Shown here one piece after another: positions 45,876-54,006 of a DNA stretch of 64,000 nt. The notes below the pieces were generated by a model. That model was given only the letters and a program-made list of their open reading frames with translations, was not told the origin of the DNA and made no database searches. This DNA is from Microbacterium sp. 4R-513. Lineage in GTDB: Bacteria; Actinomycetota; Actinomycetes; Actinomycetales; Microbacteriaceae. The translations under genes were made by a program, and so were the position numbers. Within the stretch, counting starts at the first letter, position 1, and every line of letters starts with the position of its first letter. The stretch is taken from positions 1,426,001 through 1,490,000 of the forward strand of contig NZ_CP049256.1 in the NCBI RefSeq assembly GCF_011046485.1, written 5' to 3'.

Positions 45876-46826
45876 CTAGGCCCGTTCGACGAGGGCACCG
45901 GGACCCTCGGCGACCTGGGCGGCCGCCTGCGCGAAGAGACCGCGCATCCAGGTGTGCTCGGGATCGCGGCCGTGGACGGGATGCCACCACAGGGCGTTCA
46001 CGACGGGCGTGGCGTCGAAGGGCGGTGGAAACACGCGGATGCCGCTGACGCTCGACGCGTAGTCGGTCAGGCTCGACTGGATCAGTCCGAGCCGGTCGGT
46101 CCCGGCGATGAAGTGCGGCAGTGCGAGGAAGCTCTCGACCACCGCCTCGACGCGGGGCTCGATCCCGAGCTGCTGCAGCTGTCGGGCCGCCGACGTGAAG
46201 GCGGTGCGGGTCTGGAAGGTGAAGACCCAGGGCATGCGGCCGAGCGCTTCCATGGTGAGCTCGTCACCGATCTCGGTGTTGGATTCGGAAGCCACGACGA
46301 CCCACCCGTCGCGCCAGAGGTCCATGTACGGAAGCTCGGTGAGGTGGCCGTGCGGGATCACCATGCCGTCCACCGAACGCAGACGCGTCAGCGCGTCGTC
46401 GACGATCGACGGGTTGTGCAGCATGAACCGGAACCGCACGCCCGGCGCCTCTTCGGCCGCGAGGCGCGAGACGGCCTTGCCGATCGTCGCGAACCCGTAG
46501 TCCGAGCCGTAGATCGAGAACTCGCGCGTCGAGTCGTGCGGCGTCCAGATCGCCTGGCTCTCGAAGACCCGCCGCGCCGCGTCGAGCGCCGTCGTCGTGT
46601 GCTCCGTGAGCCGGAGGGCAAGGGGCGTCAGTTCATAGGTGTTGCCGCGGCGGGCGAGGATCGGGTCGTTGAAGTGCGTGCGCAGCCGCGCAAGCGAGGC
46701 GCTCAGCGCCGGCTGGCTGAGGTGCAGTCGCTCCGCGGCCCGCGTGACACTGCGCTCCGTGAGCAGGGCGTCGAGGGCGACGAGCAGGTTCAGGTCGAGC
46801 CGAGAGAGAAGCGGTTGATCGGTCAC
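45876..46826 (-). CDS. LysR family transcriptional regulator
   Basis: The GTG at 46826 gives 316 residues starting at the canonical LysR region LDLNLLVALDALLTERSVTRAA, with helix-turn-helix HLSQPALSASLARLRTHF. The effector domain is of the NodD/PnbR-like subtype. It is cotranscribed with the FAD monooxygenase and divergent from the fused deglycosidase genes, a common arrangement for LysR control of both sides. NodD-type regulators respond to flavonoids, which suits the putative C-glycosyl flavonoid theme, but the link is an inference. Confidence 0.88.
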   Translation of the reverse strand: MTDQPLLSRLDLNLLVALDALLTERSVTRAAERLHLSQPALSASLARLRTHFNDPILARRGNTYELTPLALRLTEHTTTALDAARRVFESQAIWTPHDSTREFSIYGSDYGFATIGKAVSRLAAEEAPGVRFRFMLHNPSIVDDALTRLRSVDGMVIPHGHLTELPYMDLWRDGWVVVASESNTEIGDELTMEALGRMPWVFTFQTRTAFTSAARQLQQLGIEPRVEAVVESFLALPHFIAGTDRLGLIQSSLTDYASSVSGIRVFPPPFDATPVVNALWWHPVHGRDPEHTWMRGLFAQAAAQVAEGPGALVERA

Positions 46827-46960
46827 GGCGATGTGATCCTTCGGGTGCGGAGGTCTGGCGCCGAGTGTATCAACGCAATCTATGGCGACAACAGGCCACA
46901 TCGCCCGGGACGATAGGCGGCGGATGCCTCGGCATCCGTCGTCGAAATGTGCTCATCCGT

Positions 46961-46990
46961 CTTGCTTATGCTCAAAAGTGACAAATGCTG
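46961..46990 (+). promoter_or_regulatory. Promoter/operator motif shared with the split deglycosidase operon
   Basis: CTTGCTTATG at 46961-46970 recurs exactly at 62148-62157, and both are followed by similarly spaced AAA and GACA. The motif contains a TTGCTT that could be a -35 element. It lies 83 bases before the start of the first fused deglycosidase gene, in the 226-base divergent gap with the LysR gene. Confidence 0.5.
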
Positions 46991-47052
46991 TTAGCGTGAA
47001 GGCAGACGTCCCTGATGGCAGCGGTCACCCCTGCCAGGAGAAAGGAGCATCG

Positions 47053-48354
47053 ATGCTTCTCGAGCGCGAGCTCATCCAGTCCGTCGGATTCCGCAACGTG
47101 CGCGAGGGCGGGCAGGTGACGGGGTTCCAGCTCCGTCTGCGCATGCCGTCCTACCGGGGCATGGCGGCTTCGCTCATCGACGGGGTTTCGGTGCGGGTCG
47201 GCGGCCTCGTCGACGTCGCGCCCGACGTGCCGCTGTGGACCTTCGCCGGCCGCACCTACACGCTCGAGGAGCTGTGGGACTCGGACGGAGTCCGCTGGCC
47301 CCTCGAAGAGGCCGCGATCGTCACCGTGCCGTTTCCCGGCGGGCTGCCGGAGGGCACGCACGAGGTGTCGGTGAGTCTGCGCCTGCGCATGTCGTACATC
47401 CCCGAGGAGCACCAGCCTTCGCGCTATGACGTCTCGCGGCACATCACTCTGACGTCGTCGGAGGAGGGCGGCCCCTTCAAGTACGGCGTCAGCCTCTACA
47501 GCTTCATGACCGACTACGGCACCGTGCTGGACCTCGAGACGGCGCTCGCCGCCGTCGCGGACGTCGGGGCGACCGGTGTCGAGATCCTCGGCGAAGGGCA
47601 CATCGAGCGGTACCCCGAGCCGACGACCGAGTGGATCGACCGCTGGTTCGCCCTCCTGGACAAGTACTCGCTCGAGCCGACGAACTACGGCTCGTGGATC
47701 GACACGCGGCTGCACTCGAGCGGCGTGAACGCGCGCGACCTGACGGCGGAGGAGGGGGCCGGGATGCTGCAGCGCGACCTGCGGCTCGCGAAGCGCCTCG
47801 GCTTCGGCTTCGTCCGGCCCAAGATCGGCGTCGTGTCGAGCGATTTGGTCCCTCACCCGATCTGGACCGAGTCCGTCGAGCGCTCGCTCGACCTCGCGGC
47901 CGAGCTCGACGTCATCATCTGCCCTGAGATCCACTCTCCGACGCCGATCAAGCACGAGGTCGTCGACGACTACATCGACCTCATCCAGCGCACCGGCACC
48001 AAGCACTTCGGCCTGCTGCTGGACACCGGCATCTTCCAGGACCGCCCGATCCCGCTCAAGCCGGGCGAGCTCCCCGGCCGTCGCCCGGCCTTCATGGACG
48101 GCATCGCGGTCGACCCGGCCGACATCGCCGACATCGCGGAGTACGTCGTCTTCGTCCAGGCGAAGTTCCACGACATCGACGAGAACCTCGAGGACCAGCA
48201 GATCCCGTGGGAGCCCGTGCTCCGCGCCTTCAAGGACGCCGGCTACACGGGCTACCTGTCCAGCGAGTACGAGGGCGAGCGCATCCCGTGGCGCTCGATC
48301 GAGCAGGTGCGCCGCCAGCACTCGCTCATGCGCTCGATCGCCGCGCGCCTCTGA
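47053..48354 (+). CDS. Fused C-glycoside deglycosidase-like protein 1 (beta domain + TIM-barrel alpha domain)
   Basis: The ATG at 47053 has AAAGGAG upstream. The 433-residue protein joins an N-terminal beta-sandwich resembling DUF6379, the C-glycoside deglycosidase beta subunit (residues 1-134), to a xylose-isomerase-like TIM barrel (about 143-433). Known deglycosidases are separate alpha and beta chains that remove a sugar from an aromatic C-glycoside after C3 oxidation, using a divalent metal in the alpha barrel. Expected metal ligands are Glu292 (CPEIHSP), Asp324 (LLLDTGIF) and Glu405 (SSEYEGE). At the His position of the paralogues (HVHAKF) this protein has Gln369 (FVQAKF). Gln is a metal ligand in hydroxypyruvate isomerases, so activity is not excluded. 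The second fused gene follows after 22 bases. Confidence 0.8.
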   Translation: MLLERELIQSVGFRNVREGGQVTGFQLRLRMPSYRGMAASLIDGVSVRVGGLVDVAPDVPLWTFAGRTYTLEELWDSDGVRWPLEEAAIVTVPFPGGLPEGTHEVSVSLRLRMSYIPEEHQPSRYDVSRHITLTSSEEGGPFKYGVSLYSFMTDYGTVLDLETALAAVADVGATGVEILGEGHIERYPEPTTEWIDRWFALLDKYSLEPTNYGSWIDTRLHSSGVNARDLTAEEGAGMLQRDLRLAKRLGFGFVRPKIGVVSSDLVPHPIWTESVERSLDLAAELDVIICPEIHSPTPIKHEVVDDYIDLIQRTGTKHFGLLLDTGIFQDRPIPLKPGELPGRRPAFMDGIAVDPADIADIAEYVVFVQAKFHDIDENLEDQQIPWEPVLRAFKDAGYTGYLSSEYEGERIPWRSIEQVRRQHSLMRSIAARL

Positions 48355-48376
48355 TCCGCCAGAACCGGAGAGAACA

Positions 48377-49858
48377 ATGCCCAACGGACTCATCGCCGAC
48401 GACAGCCTCCGCCCGCACCCCGACGGGCTCGCGCTGCAGCTCACCATCCCCTGGTACCGGAGCCTGTGGCTCTCGTCGGTGTCGACGATCCGCCTCACCG
48501 TCGACGGGGCCGAGATACCCTCCGACGACCTCGCCTTCGAGCTGGACGGCACGCGCTATGCGCTCGACGAACTGCCCGAGCAGAGCGACACGCTGTGGTT
48601 CCTCCAGAGCCACCCGCTGCTGGTCGCGCGACTCGACGTGCCCGTCGCGCTCGGAGAGCAGCACGAGGTCGAGATCTTCGGCGAGCTGCGCCTGCCCTAT
48701 ATGCAGATCGCACCCGGTCAGGACGGCGGCCCCGGCATGTACGTCCCGAACATCGTGCACCAGAGCTTCTCGCTGACGGTGACGGACCAGGATGCCCCGC
48801 CGCGCGCGCTGGTGACCGATGTCGGGGCTCCGCCGCCGGCGTCGGCGGACGACCCCTTCAAGCTGGGGCTCACGCTCTACTCCGCCAGTGCGGAGTTCCG
48901 CGCCGGCTGGTACGACTTCGACGGCCTGCTCGACCGCGTGGCCGAGCTCGGCATCGGCCCGGGCATCGAGATCGTCGCGTCGCAGGTTCTGCCGACGTAT
49001 CCCGTCGTCTCGGACGAGTTCGTCACCCAGTGGCGGGCCGCCTTCGACAAGCACGGCTTCGACGAGAGCTCGTTCGGCGCGAACCTCGACATGGGGCGCC
49101 GTCGCGACCGCGACATGACCCCCGACGAGGAGTTCGAGTTCAGCGAGCTGCTCTTCCAGGGCGCCAAGAAGCTCGGCTTCCCGCTCGTCCGCATCCAGAG
49201 CGCCAAGCCCGAGCTCCTCCGCCGGCTGCTCCCCGTCGCTGAGAGCCTCGATCTGAAGCTCGCGTACGAGATCCACGCGCCGATGGGGCCGAACTCGCCC
49301 GAGATACTCAAGGTGCGCGACGCCTACGCCGAGCTCGACTCGCCTCTCCTCGGGTTCGTTGCGGACTTCTCCTCGACCATGCACGCCATGTCGCCGACCC
49401 TGCTGCGGGCCGTGCGCCGCGCGGGGCTCGACGACGAGGCGGTGGATCGCCTTCAGCAGATCTGGGCGACGGATGCCTCGATGCGCGACCGTCAGCAGGA
49501 GTTCATCGCCTATCTGAACAGCCGCGACTTCGACCCGGGTCGCCTCGGATCGTTCGCGCACCTCGCGTTCAACATGCACGGGCACGTCGACCCGCGCGAA
49601 TGGGCCGACATCATGCCGCAGATCCTGCACGTGCACGCGAAGTTCTACGACATCGACGAGAACGGACAGGAGCCCGCGATCGACTACCCGGAGCTCGTCC
49701 GCGTGTTCGTCGAGGGCGGCTACCGCGGCTACTGGTCGAGCGAGTGGGAGGGTCACGCCTTCGCCGAGCTCGGCGAGGTCGACCCGCTCGTGCTCGTGCG
49801 CAAGCAGCACGATCTGATCCGGACGTCGATGCACGCGGTGGAGGCCGCGCGTGTCTGA
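48377..49858 (+). CDS. Fused C-glycoside deglycosidase-like protein 2 (beta domain + TIM-barrel alpha domain)
   Basis: The 493-residue protein repeats the layout of its neighbour. The N-terminal domain (1-137) is close to the stand-alone beta subunit encoded at 62212: both share the pattern IPWYRSLW/LPWYRALP, LTVDGAEIP/LTVDGVEAP and an EL...W segment. A Pro/Ala linker (140-158) precedes the TIM barrel with Glu298 (AYEIHAP), Asp330 (GFVADF), His420 (HVHAKF) and Glu456 (SSEWEGH) as the expected metal site. The set is complete, so this paralogue is the better candidate for catalysis. SD-like CCGGAGAGAACA precedes the ATG. Its end overlaps the GTG of the esterase gene by eight bases. Confidence 0.82.
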   Translation: MPNGLIADDSLRPHPDGLALQLTIPWYRSLWLSSVSTIRLTVDGAEIPSDDLAFELDGTRYALDELPEQSDTLWFLQSHPLLVARLDVPVALGEQHEVEIFGELRLPYMQIAPGQDGGPGMYVPNIVHQSFSLTVTDQDAPPRALVTDVGAPPPASADDPFKLGLTLYSASAEFRAGWYDFDGLLDRVAELGIGPGIEIVASQVLPTYPVVSDEFVTQWRAAFDKHGFDESSFGANLDMGRRRDRDMTPDEEFEFSELLFQGAKKLGFPLVRIQSAKPELLRRLLPVAESLDLKLAYEIHAPMGPNSPEILKVRDAYAELDSPLLGFVADFSSTMHAMSPTLLRAVRRAGLDDEAVDRLQQIWATDASMRDRQQEFIAYLNSRDFDPGRLGSFAHLAFNMHGHVDPREWADIMPQILHVHAKFYDIDENGQEPAIDYPELVRVFVEGGYRGYWSSEWEGHAFAELGEVDPLVLVRKQHDLIRTSMHAVEAARV

Positions 49859-50768
49859 CACCGACGTCGACTTCCGCACGCTGCCCGTGTCGGATGCGAT
49901 TCGCTGGCTCGCGGAGAACGGCGAGCCGGTCGACCCGCGACCCGGCATCGACACCGATTCGCTCAAGCGTCGCTTTCCGCGGCTCGCCGGCGTCGGAACG
50001 CGCGATCTCACGATCGACGGGCCGGCGGGCCGTGTCGTGCCGGCGCGCGTGTACCGGGATGCCGGTGCCGAGGCATCCGGTCGGGCACTCGTGTGGGTGC
50101 ACGGCGGCGCGTTCATCGGCGGTCACCTCGACATGCCGGAGTCGAACTGGGTCGCGCTCGAGCTCGCGGCACGCGGCATCCCCGTGCTCGCCGTCGACTA
50201 CGTCAAGTGCCTCGGCGACACGCACTTCCCCGAGCCGTCCGACGACGTGCTGGCCGCGTGGCGCCACGCCGTCGCGCACGCCGAGGAGCTGTTCGACGTG
50301 CCGGCCTCCGCGGTGCTCCTCGGCGGAGCGAGTGCGGGCGGCAACCTCACGGCGGGCGCCACGGCGCGACTGCGGGATGCCGCGGAGGACGTGCCGGGCG
50401 GGCTCGTGCTGGTCTACCCCGTCGTGCACCCCAACGCGCCGGATCCTTCGGCCGAACTCGACCTCGAGTCGCCGCACGGGGTGCTCACCCTCAACTTCGT
50501 CGGTTCGGCCGAGGCGCTGGACGATCCGCATGCGTTCGCCGCCCTCGGTGCGGCCGAGGGCTTGCCGCCGACGTTCATCCTCGTGTGCGAGCTCGATGGC
50601 CTCCGACCCTCGGGAGAGGCCTTCGCGCGACAGCTCGAGGAGGCCGGCGTGCCGGTGGCCCTGCGGGTGGAGACCGGCGCCGATCACGGCCACATCAACG
50701 AGCCATCCGACCCCACCGCCCTGCCGACCGTCCAGGCGATCGCCCAGTGGATCGGCGGGTCCGCGTGA
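49851..50768 (+). CDS. HSL-family alpha/beta hydrolase (esterase)
   Basis: The 305-residue protein has the hormone-sensitive-lipase oxyanion motif HGGAF (84-88), the nucleophile elbow GASAG (Ser161), and catalytic Asp and His in ELDGLRP and GADHGHIN near the C-terminus. It has no signal peptide, so it works on internalised substrates. Inside an operon of deglycosidases and glycoside hydrolases it likely removes acetyl, malonyl or hydroxycinnamoyl esters from plant glycosides. Both ends overlap neighbouring genes (eight and four bases). Confidence 0.88.
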   Translation: MSDTDVDFRTLPVSDAIRWLAENGEPVDPRPGIDTDSLKRRFPRLAGVGTRDLTIDGPAGRVVPARVYRDAGAEASGRALVWVHGGAFIGGHLDMPESNWVALELAARGIPVLAVDYVKCLGDTHFPEPSDDVLAAWRHAVAHAEELFDVPASAVLLGGASAGGNLTAGATARLRDAAEDVPGGLVLVYPVVHPNAPDPSAELDLESPHGVLTLNFVGSAEALDDPHAFAALGAAEGLPPTFILVCELDGLRPSGEAFARQLEEAGVPVALRVETGADHGHINEPSDPTALPTVQAIAQWIGGSA

Positions 50769-52408
50769 CCGCGGAAGGCGGCTGGACTGTCGGCGAGGAT
50801 CTCCGTCTGCGAAAAGGCACCGAGCTGCGGGTGCTGCTCGGCGGGCAGGTGCACAACTCGTCGAGCTCGTCGGCGGCGGCGATCCGCGAGTCGTTCGCCC
50901 ACGCTCAGCGCGTCAATGCCAACACCGTCCTGGCGCCGGTGAGCTGGGCGCTGACCGAGCCGCGGGAGGGCGTCTTCGACTTCGCACTGGTCGACGCGAT
51001 GCTCGAGGAGGCGGCCCGCCTCGAGCTGAACCTCGTGCTCCTGTGGTTCGGAGCCTTCAAGAACGCGACATCCACCTACGCTCCTCGTTGGGTGCGTGCT
51101 GATCAGGAGCGCTTCCCCCGAGCGGTCGTCCATCCCACGACGAAAGGGAGCGCCTTCCACTACTCGGGAGTGACGCCGACGCCCGTGCTGTCCGTTTTCA
51201 GCGAAGCGCTCTGCGCGGCGGACGGTACGGCATTCGAGGCCCTGATGCGCCACCTCGTCGAGAGCGACGAGTCGGACGTCGTCGCTCTCGTGCAGGTGGA
51301 GAACGAGTCCGGACTGCTCCGCGACAGCCGCGACCGGAGCGATCCCGCCGCGTCGGCGTGGGCCGAAGGCGTGCCGGATGCGCTCATCGCCGCGGCGCGA
51401 GAGGGTGACGAGGCATCCCTCATGCACTGCCTCTGGGTCGAGCGGGGGCGGCGTGACGGAGGGACCTGGAGCGAGGTGTTCGGCGACAGCGCCGACGCCG
51501 ATGAGGTCTTCATGGCGTGGGCGATCGCCTCGTACGTGGAGCGGGTGGCGGCGCGGGGGCAGGCGGCCAAGCGCATCCCGATGTACGCGAACGCCTGGCT
51601 CGGACCTCAGCCGGGGCAGGAAGAGCCCGGGCAGTGGCCGAGCGGCGGGCCGTCGAGCCGCGTCATAGACGTCTGGCGCGTCGCGGCTCCTTCGCTGGCG
51701 CTCGTCGGCCCCGACATCTACGTCGACGACGCCGACTCCGCGATGCGCGACTACGCGACCGGCACACAGCCCTTCTTCGTGCCGGAGAGCAGACTGCGCG
51801 CGGGCGAGCTCGTCCGGGCGATCGGCACGCACCGCGCCATCGGGTGGTCGGGGTTCGGGATCGACGGAGCCAACCCCGACGGTCAGGTGGCCGCGACGTT
51901 CGCGTACCTCACTGCTTTCGAGCACGAGATCGCCCGCGCCCAGCAGCAGGGCCGCATCGGCGCGGTCGTGGTCGAGCCGGGCACCGAGGTGACGGAAGCG
52001 CCGGTCGGCGACCTCACGGTGAGCGCGCGCAGCCTCAACGACATCGTGCGGAACTTCCTCCTGGACGTGGGCGTGCAGTTGCCGGACGAGGCGCTGCCGG
52101 TTCCGGACGAGACCCTTCCGCGCGAGCCTGTCCCGACACCGGGTGAAACCCGGCCGTTCGCCCTGGTATTCGCAGAGGACGACGACAGCTGGATCGTCGT
52201 GGGGCAAGGGGTGAAGCTCGACTTCACCGCAGACGACCGGGTCGTCGAGTACGACTCCGTCGTCGAACTGCTCCTCGGCGAGGACGGCATCGTGCCCGGT
52301 CGAGTGCTCAACGGAGACGAGCGCCTCCAGGTCGTCCCCGTCGATCGCGTCGGTGCAGCGCGGATCACCCTGCTTCGAATGGCCGGAGGAACACATGGGT
52401 CTGAGTGA
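50765..52408 (+). CDS. GH35/42-like glycoside hydrolase with DUF5597-type C-terminus
   Basis: The GTG at 50765 overlaps the esterase stop. The 547-residue protein has a clan GH-A barrel with the acid/base motif VQVENESG (Glu181) and a likely nucleophile in FVPESR (Glu341), followed by a beta-rich C-terminal domain from about residue 440. It resembles bacterial beta-galactosidase-like enzymes of GH35/GH42 with DUF5597. No signal peptide is present. It probably removes a terminal beta-linked sugar from imported glycosides; the exact sugar cannot be stated. Confidence 0.82.
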   Translation: MTAEGGWTVGEDLRLRKGTELRVLLGGQVHNSSSSSAAAIRESFAHAQRVNANTVLAPVSWALTEPREGVFDFALVDAMLEEAARLELNLVLLWFGAFKNATSTYAPRWVRADQERFPRAVVHPTTKGSAFHYSGVTPTPVLSVFSEALCAADGTAFEALMRHLVESDESDVVALVQVENESGLLRDSRDRSDPAASAWAEGVPDALIAAAREGDEASLMHCLWVERGRRDGGTWSEVFGDSADADEVFMAWAIASYVERVAARGQAAKRIPMYANAWLGPQPGQEEPGQWPSGGPSSRVIDVWRVAAPSLALVGPDIYVDDADSAMRDYATGTQPFFVPESRLRAGELVRAIGTHRAIGWSGFGIDGANPDGQVAATFAYLTAFEHEIARAQQQGRIGAVVVEPGTEVTEAPVGDLTVSARSLNDIVRNFLLDVGVQLPDEALPVPDETLPREPVPTPGETRPFALVFAEDDDSWIVVGQGVKLDFTADDRVVEYDSVVELLLGEDGIVPGRVLNGDERLQVVPVDRVGAARITLLRMAGGTHGSE

Positions 52409-52440
52409 CGCCAACGCACCGGTCGTGGAAGGGGTGACCG

Positions 52441-53916
52441 GTGGCTGACCCGACGACGTTCGTCAATCCGGTGCTCGGCGGCGATCGCCCCGATCCGGCC
52501 GTCATCAAGGTCGGGGACGAGTATTGGATGACGTACTCGTCGTTCGAGTCGGCGCCGGGGCTGCTGCTCTATCGGTCCCCCGACCTCGTGAACTGGACCT
52601 ACGCCGGCTCTGCGCTCGCCGAGCCCCTCGGCAGCACGTTCGCCGTCGACATCGCCGAGGTCGACGGGCGCTTCTTCATCTACATCCCCTTCATCCCGGC
52701 GCCGTGGTCGGCGTTGGATGCTCCAGCGATCTTCGTCATCCACGCGGACTCGATGGAGGGTCCCTGGTCCGAGCCGATCGATCTCGGCATCCGGTGGGCG
52801 ATCGATCCGGGTCACGTCGTCGGCGAGGACGGCAAGCGCTACCTGTTCGTCAACGGCATCCGTCGCGTCCAGCTCACCGACGACGGGCTCGCGACCGTCG
52901 GCGAGCTCGAGCACGTCTACGACGGCTGGCACTATCCCGACGAATGGGTCACCGAGGCCTACGCGCTGGAAGGGCCCAAGCTCTTCCAGCACGACGGGTG
53001 GTTCTACCTCGTGAGCGCCGTCGGAGGCACGGGCGGCCCGCCGACGGGGCACATGGTCATCGTCGCGCGGTCGCGATCCGTGCACGGTCCGTGGGAGAAC
53101 AGCCCGCACAATCCGGTCGCCCGCACCCGTGACGCGAGCGAGAAGTGGTGGTCCCGCGGGCACGCCACGATCCTCGGCGGCACCGGACCCGGCGACTGGT
53201 GGATGGTGTCGCACGGCTACGAGAACGGCTATCGCACGCTCGGCCGGCAGATCCTCCTCGAGCCGGTCAGGTGGACGGAGGACGGCTGGCCCGCGTCGGG
53301 TGCGGACGACATCGGAGGAGTGCTGGATGCCCCGGGCGAGGCATCCGCGCAACCGGCGTCGAAGGCGTTCGATGACGACTTCTCGGTGCTGCGGCTCGGA
53401 GAGCGATGGACGTTCCACGCGCCCGCGCCCGGCGAAGCTGCTCGCCTGGATGCCGACGACGGGCTCGTCCTGACGGCGAAGGGCACGAGTCCGGCCGACA
53501 CGTCGCCGCTCGCGCTGATCGTCGGCGACCACTCCTACGAGTTCGAGGTCGATGTGGAACTGCTCGACGACGGCGTGGAGGGCGGTGTTCTGCTCTTCTT
53601 CAACGATCGACTCTTCTGCGGAATGGGGATCGATGGGGAGCGGATGCCGAGCTACGCCGGTGGCCATCGGACGCACTGGCGGGAGCCGGCCCCGCCGGTC
53701 CGTCGTCTGCAGTTCCGCCTCCGCAACGACGAGCACATCGTGACGGGCTGGTACCGGGAGCCGGGCGGCGACTGGACGCGCCACGCCATCCGCTACGAGA
53801 CCTCCGGCTACCACGCGAACACGATGGCCGACCTGCTGAGCCTGCGCCCCGCGCTCTACGCCGCCGGCGACGGGCGAGTGCGGTTCCGCGACTTCCGCTA
53901 CCGGCCGCGGGGCTGA
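52441..53916 (+). CDS. GH43 family glycoside hydrolase (beta-xylosidase/arabinofuranosidase-like)
   Basis: The 491-residue protein starts with the GH43 five-bladed propeller. The three catalytic acids appear in order as Asp18 (DRPDPAVI), Asp122 (WAIDPGHV) and Glu177 (YALEGPKLF). A C-terminal beta-sandwich (about 305-490) of the kind found in GH43 beta-xylosidases follows. It is cytoplasmic by prediction and would cleave xylosyl or arabinosyl decorations. It is the last gene of the plus-strand operon that starts with the fused deglycosidases and ends at a palindromic repeat. Confidence 0.9.
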   Translation: MADPTTFVNPVLGGDRPDPAVIKVGDEYWMTYSSFESAPGLLLYRSPDLVNWTYAGSALAEPLGSTFAVDIAEVDGRFFIYIPFIPAPWSALDAPAIFVIHADSMEGPWSEPIDLGIRWAIDPGHVVGEDGKRYLFVNGIRRVQLTDDGLATVGELEHVYDGWHYPDEWVTEAYALEGPKLFQHDGWFYLVSAVGGTGGPPTGHMVIVARSRSVHGPWENSPHNPVARTRDASEKWWSRGHATILGGTGPGDWWMVSHGYENGYRTLGRQILLEPVRWTEDGWPASGADDIGGVLDAPGEASAQPASKAFDDDFSVLRLGERWTFHAPAPGEAARLDADDGLVLTAKGTSPADTSPLALIVGDHSYEFEVDVELLDDGVEGGVLLFFNDRLFCGMGIDGERMPSYAGGHRTHWREPAPPVRRLQFRLRNDEHIVTGWYREPGGDWTRHAIRYETSGYHANTMADLLSLRPALYAAGDGRVRFRDFRYRPRG

Positions 53917-53936
53917 CGTCTCCGCGCGGGCTCGGC

Positions 53937-53980
53937 GCGTTTCGTCTCGCTTCGCTCGCTCAATGACCGAGACGAAACGC
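53937..53980. repeat. Dispersed palindromic repeat, family A copy 3 (bidirectional terminator)
   Basis: GCGTTTCGTCTCG at 53937-53949 pairs with its exact complement at 53968-53980. The arms are identical to the inner arms of copy 2. It sits between the convergent GH43 and GH3 genes, the expected place for a two-way terminator. Confidence 0.8.
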
Positions 53981-54006
53981 CCCGACCGGCGCGGATCGCC
54001 GCGGGG

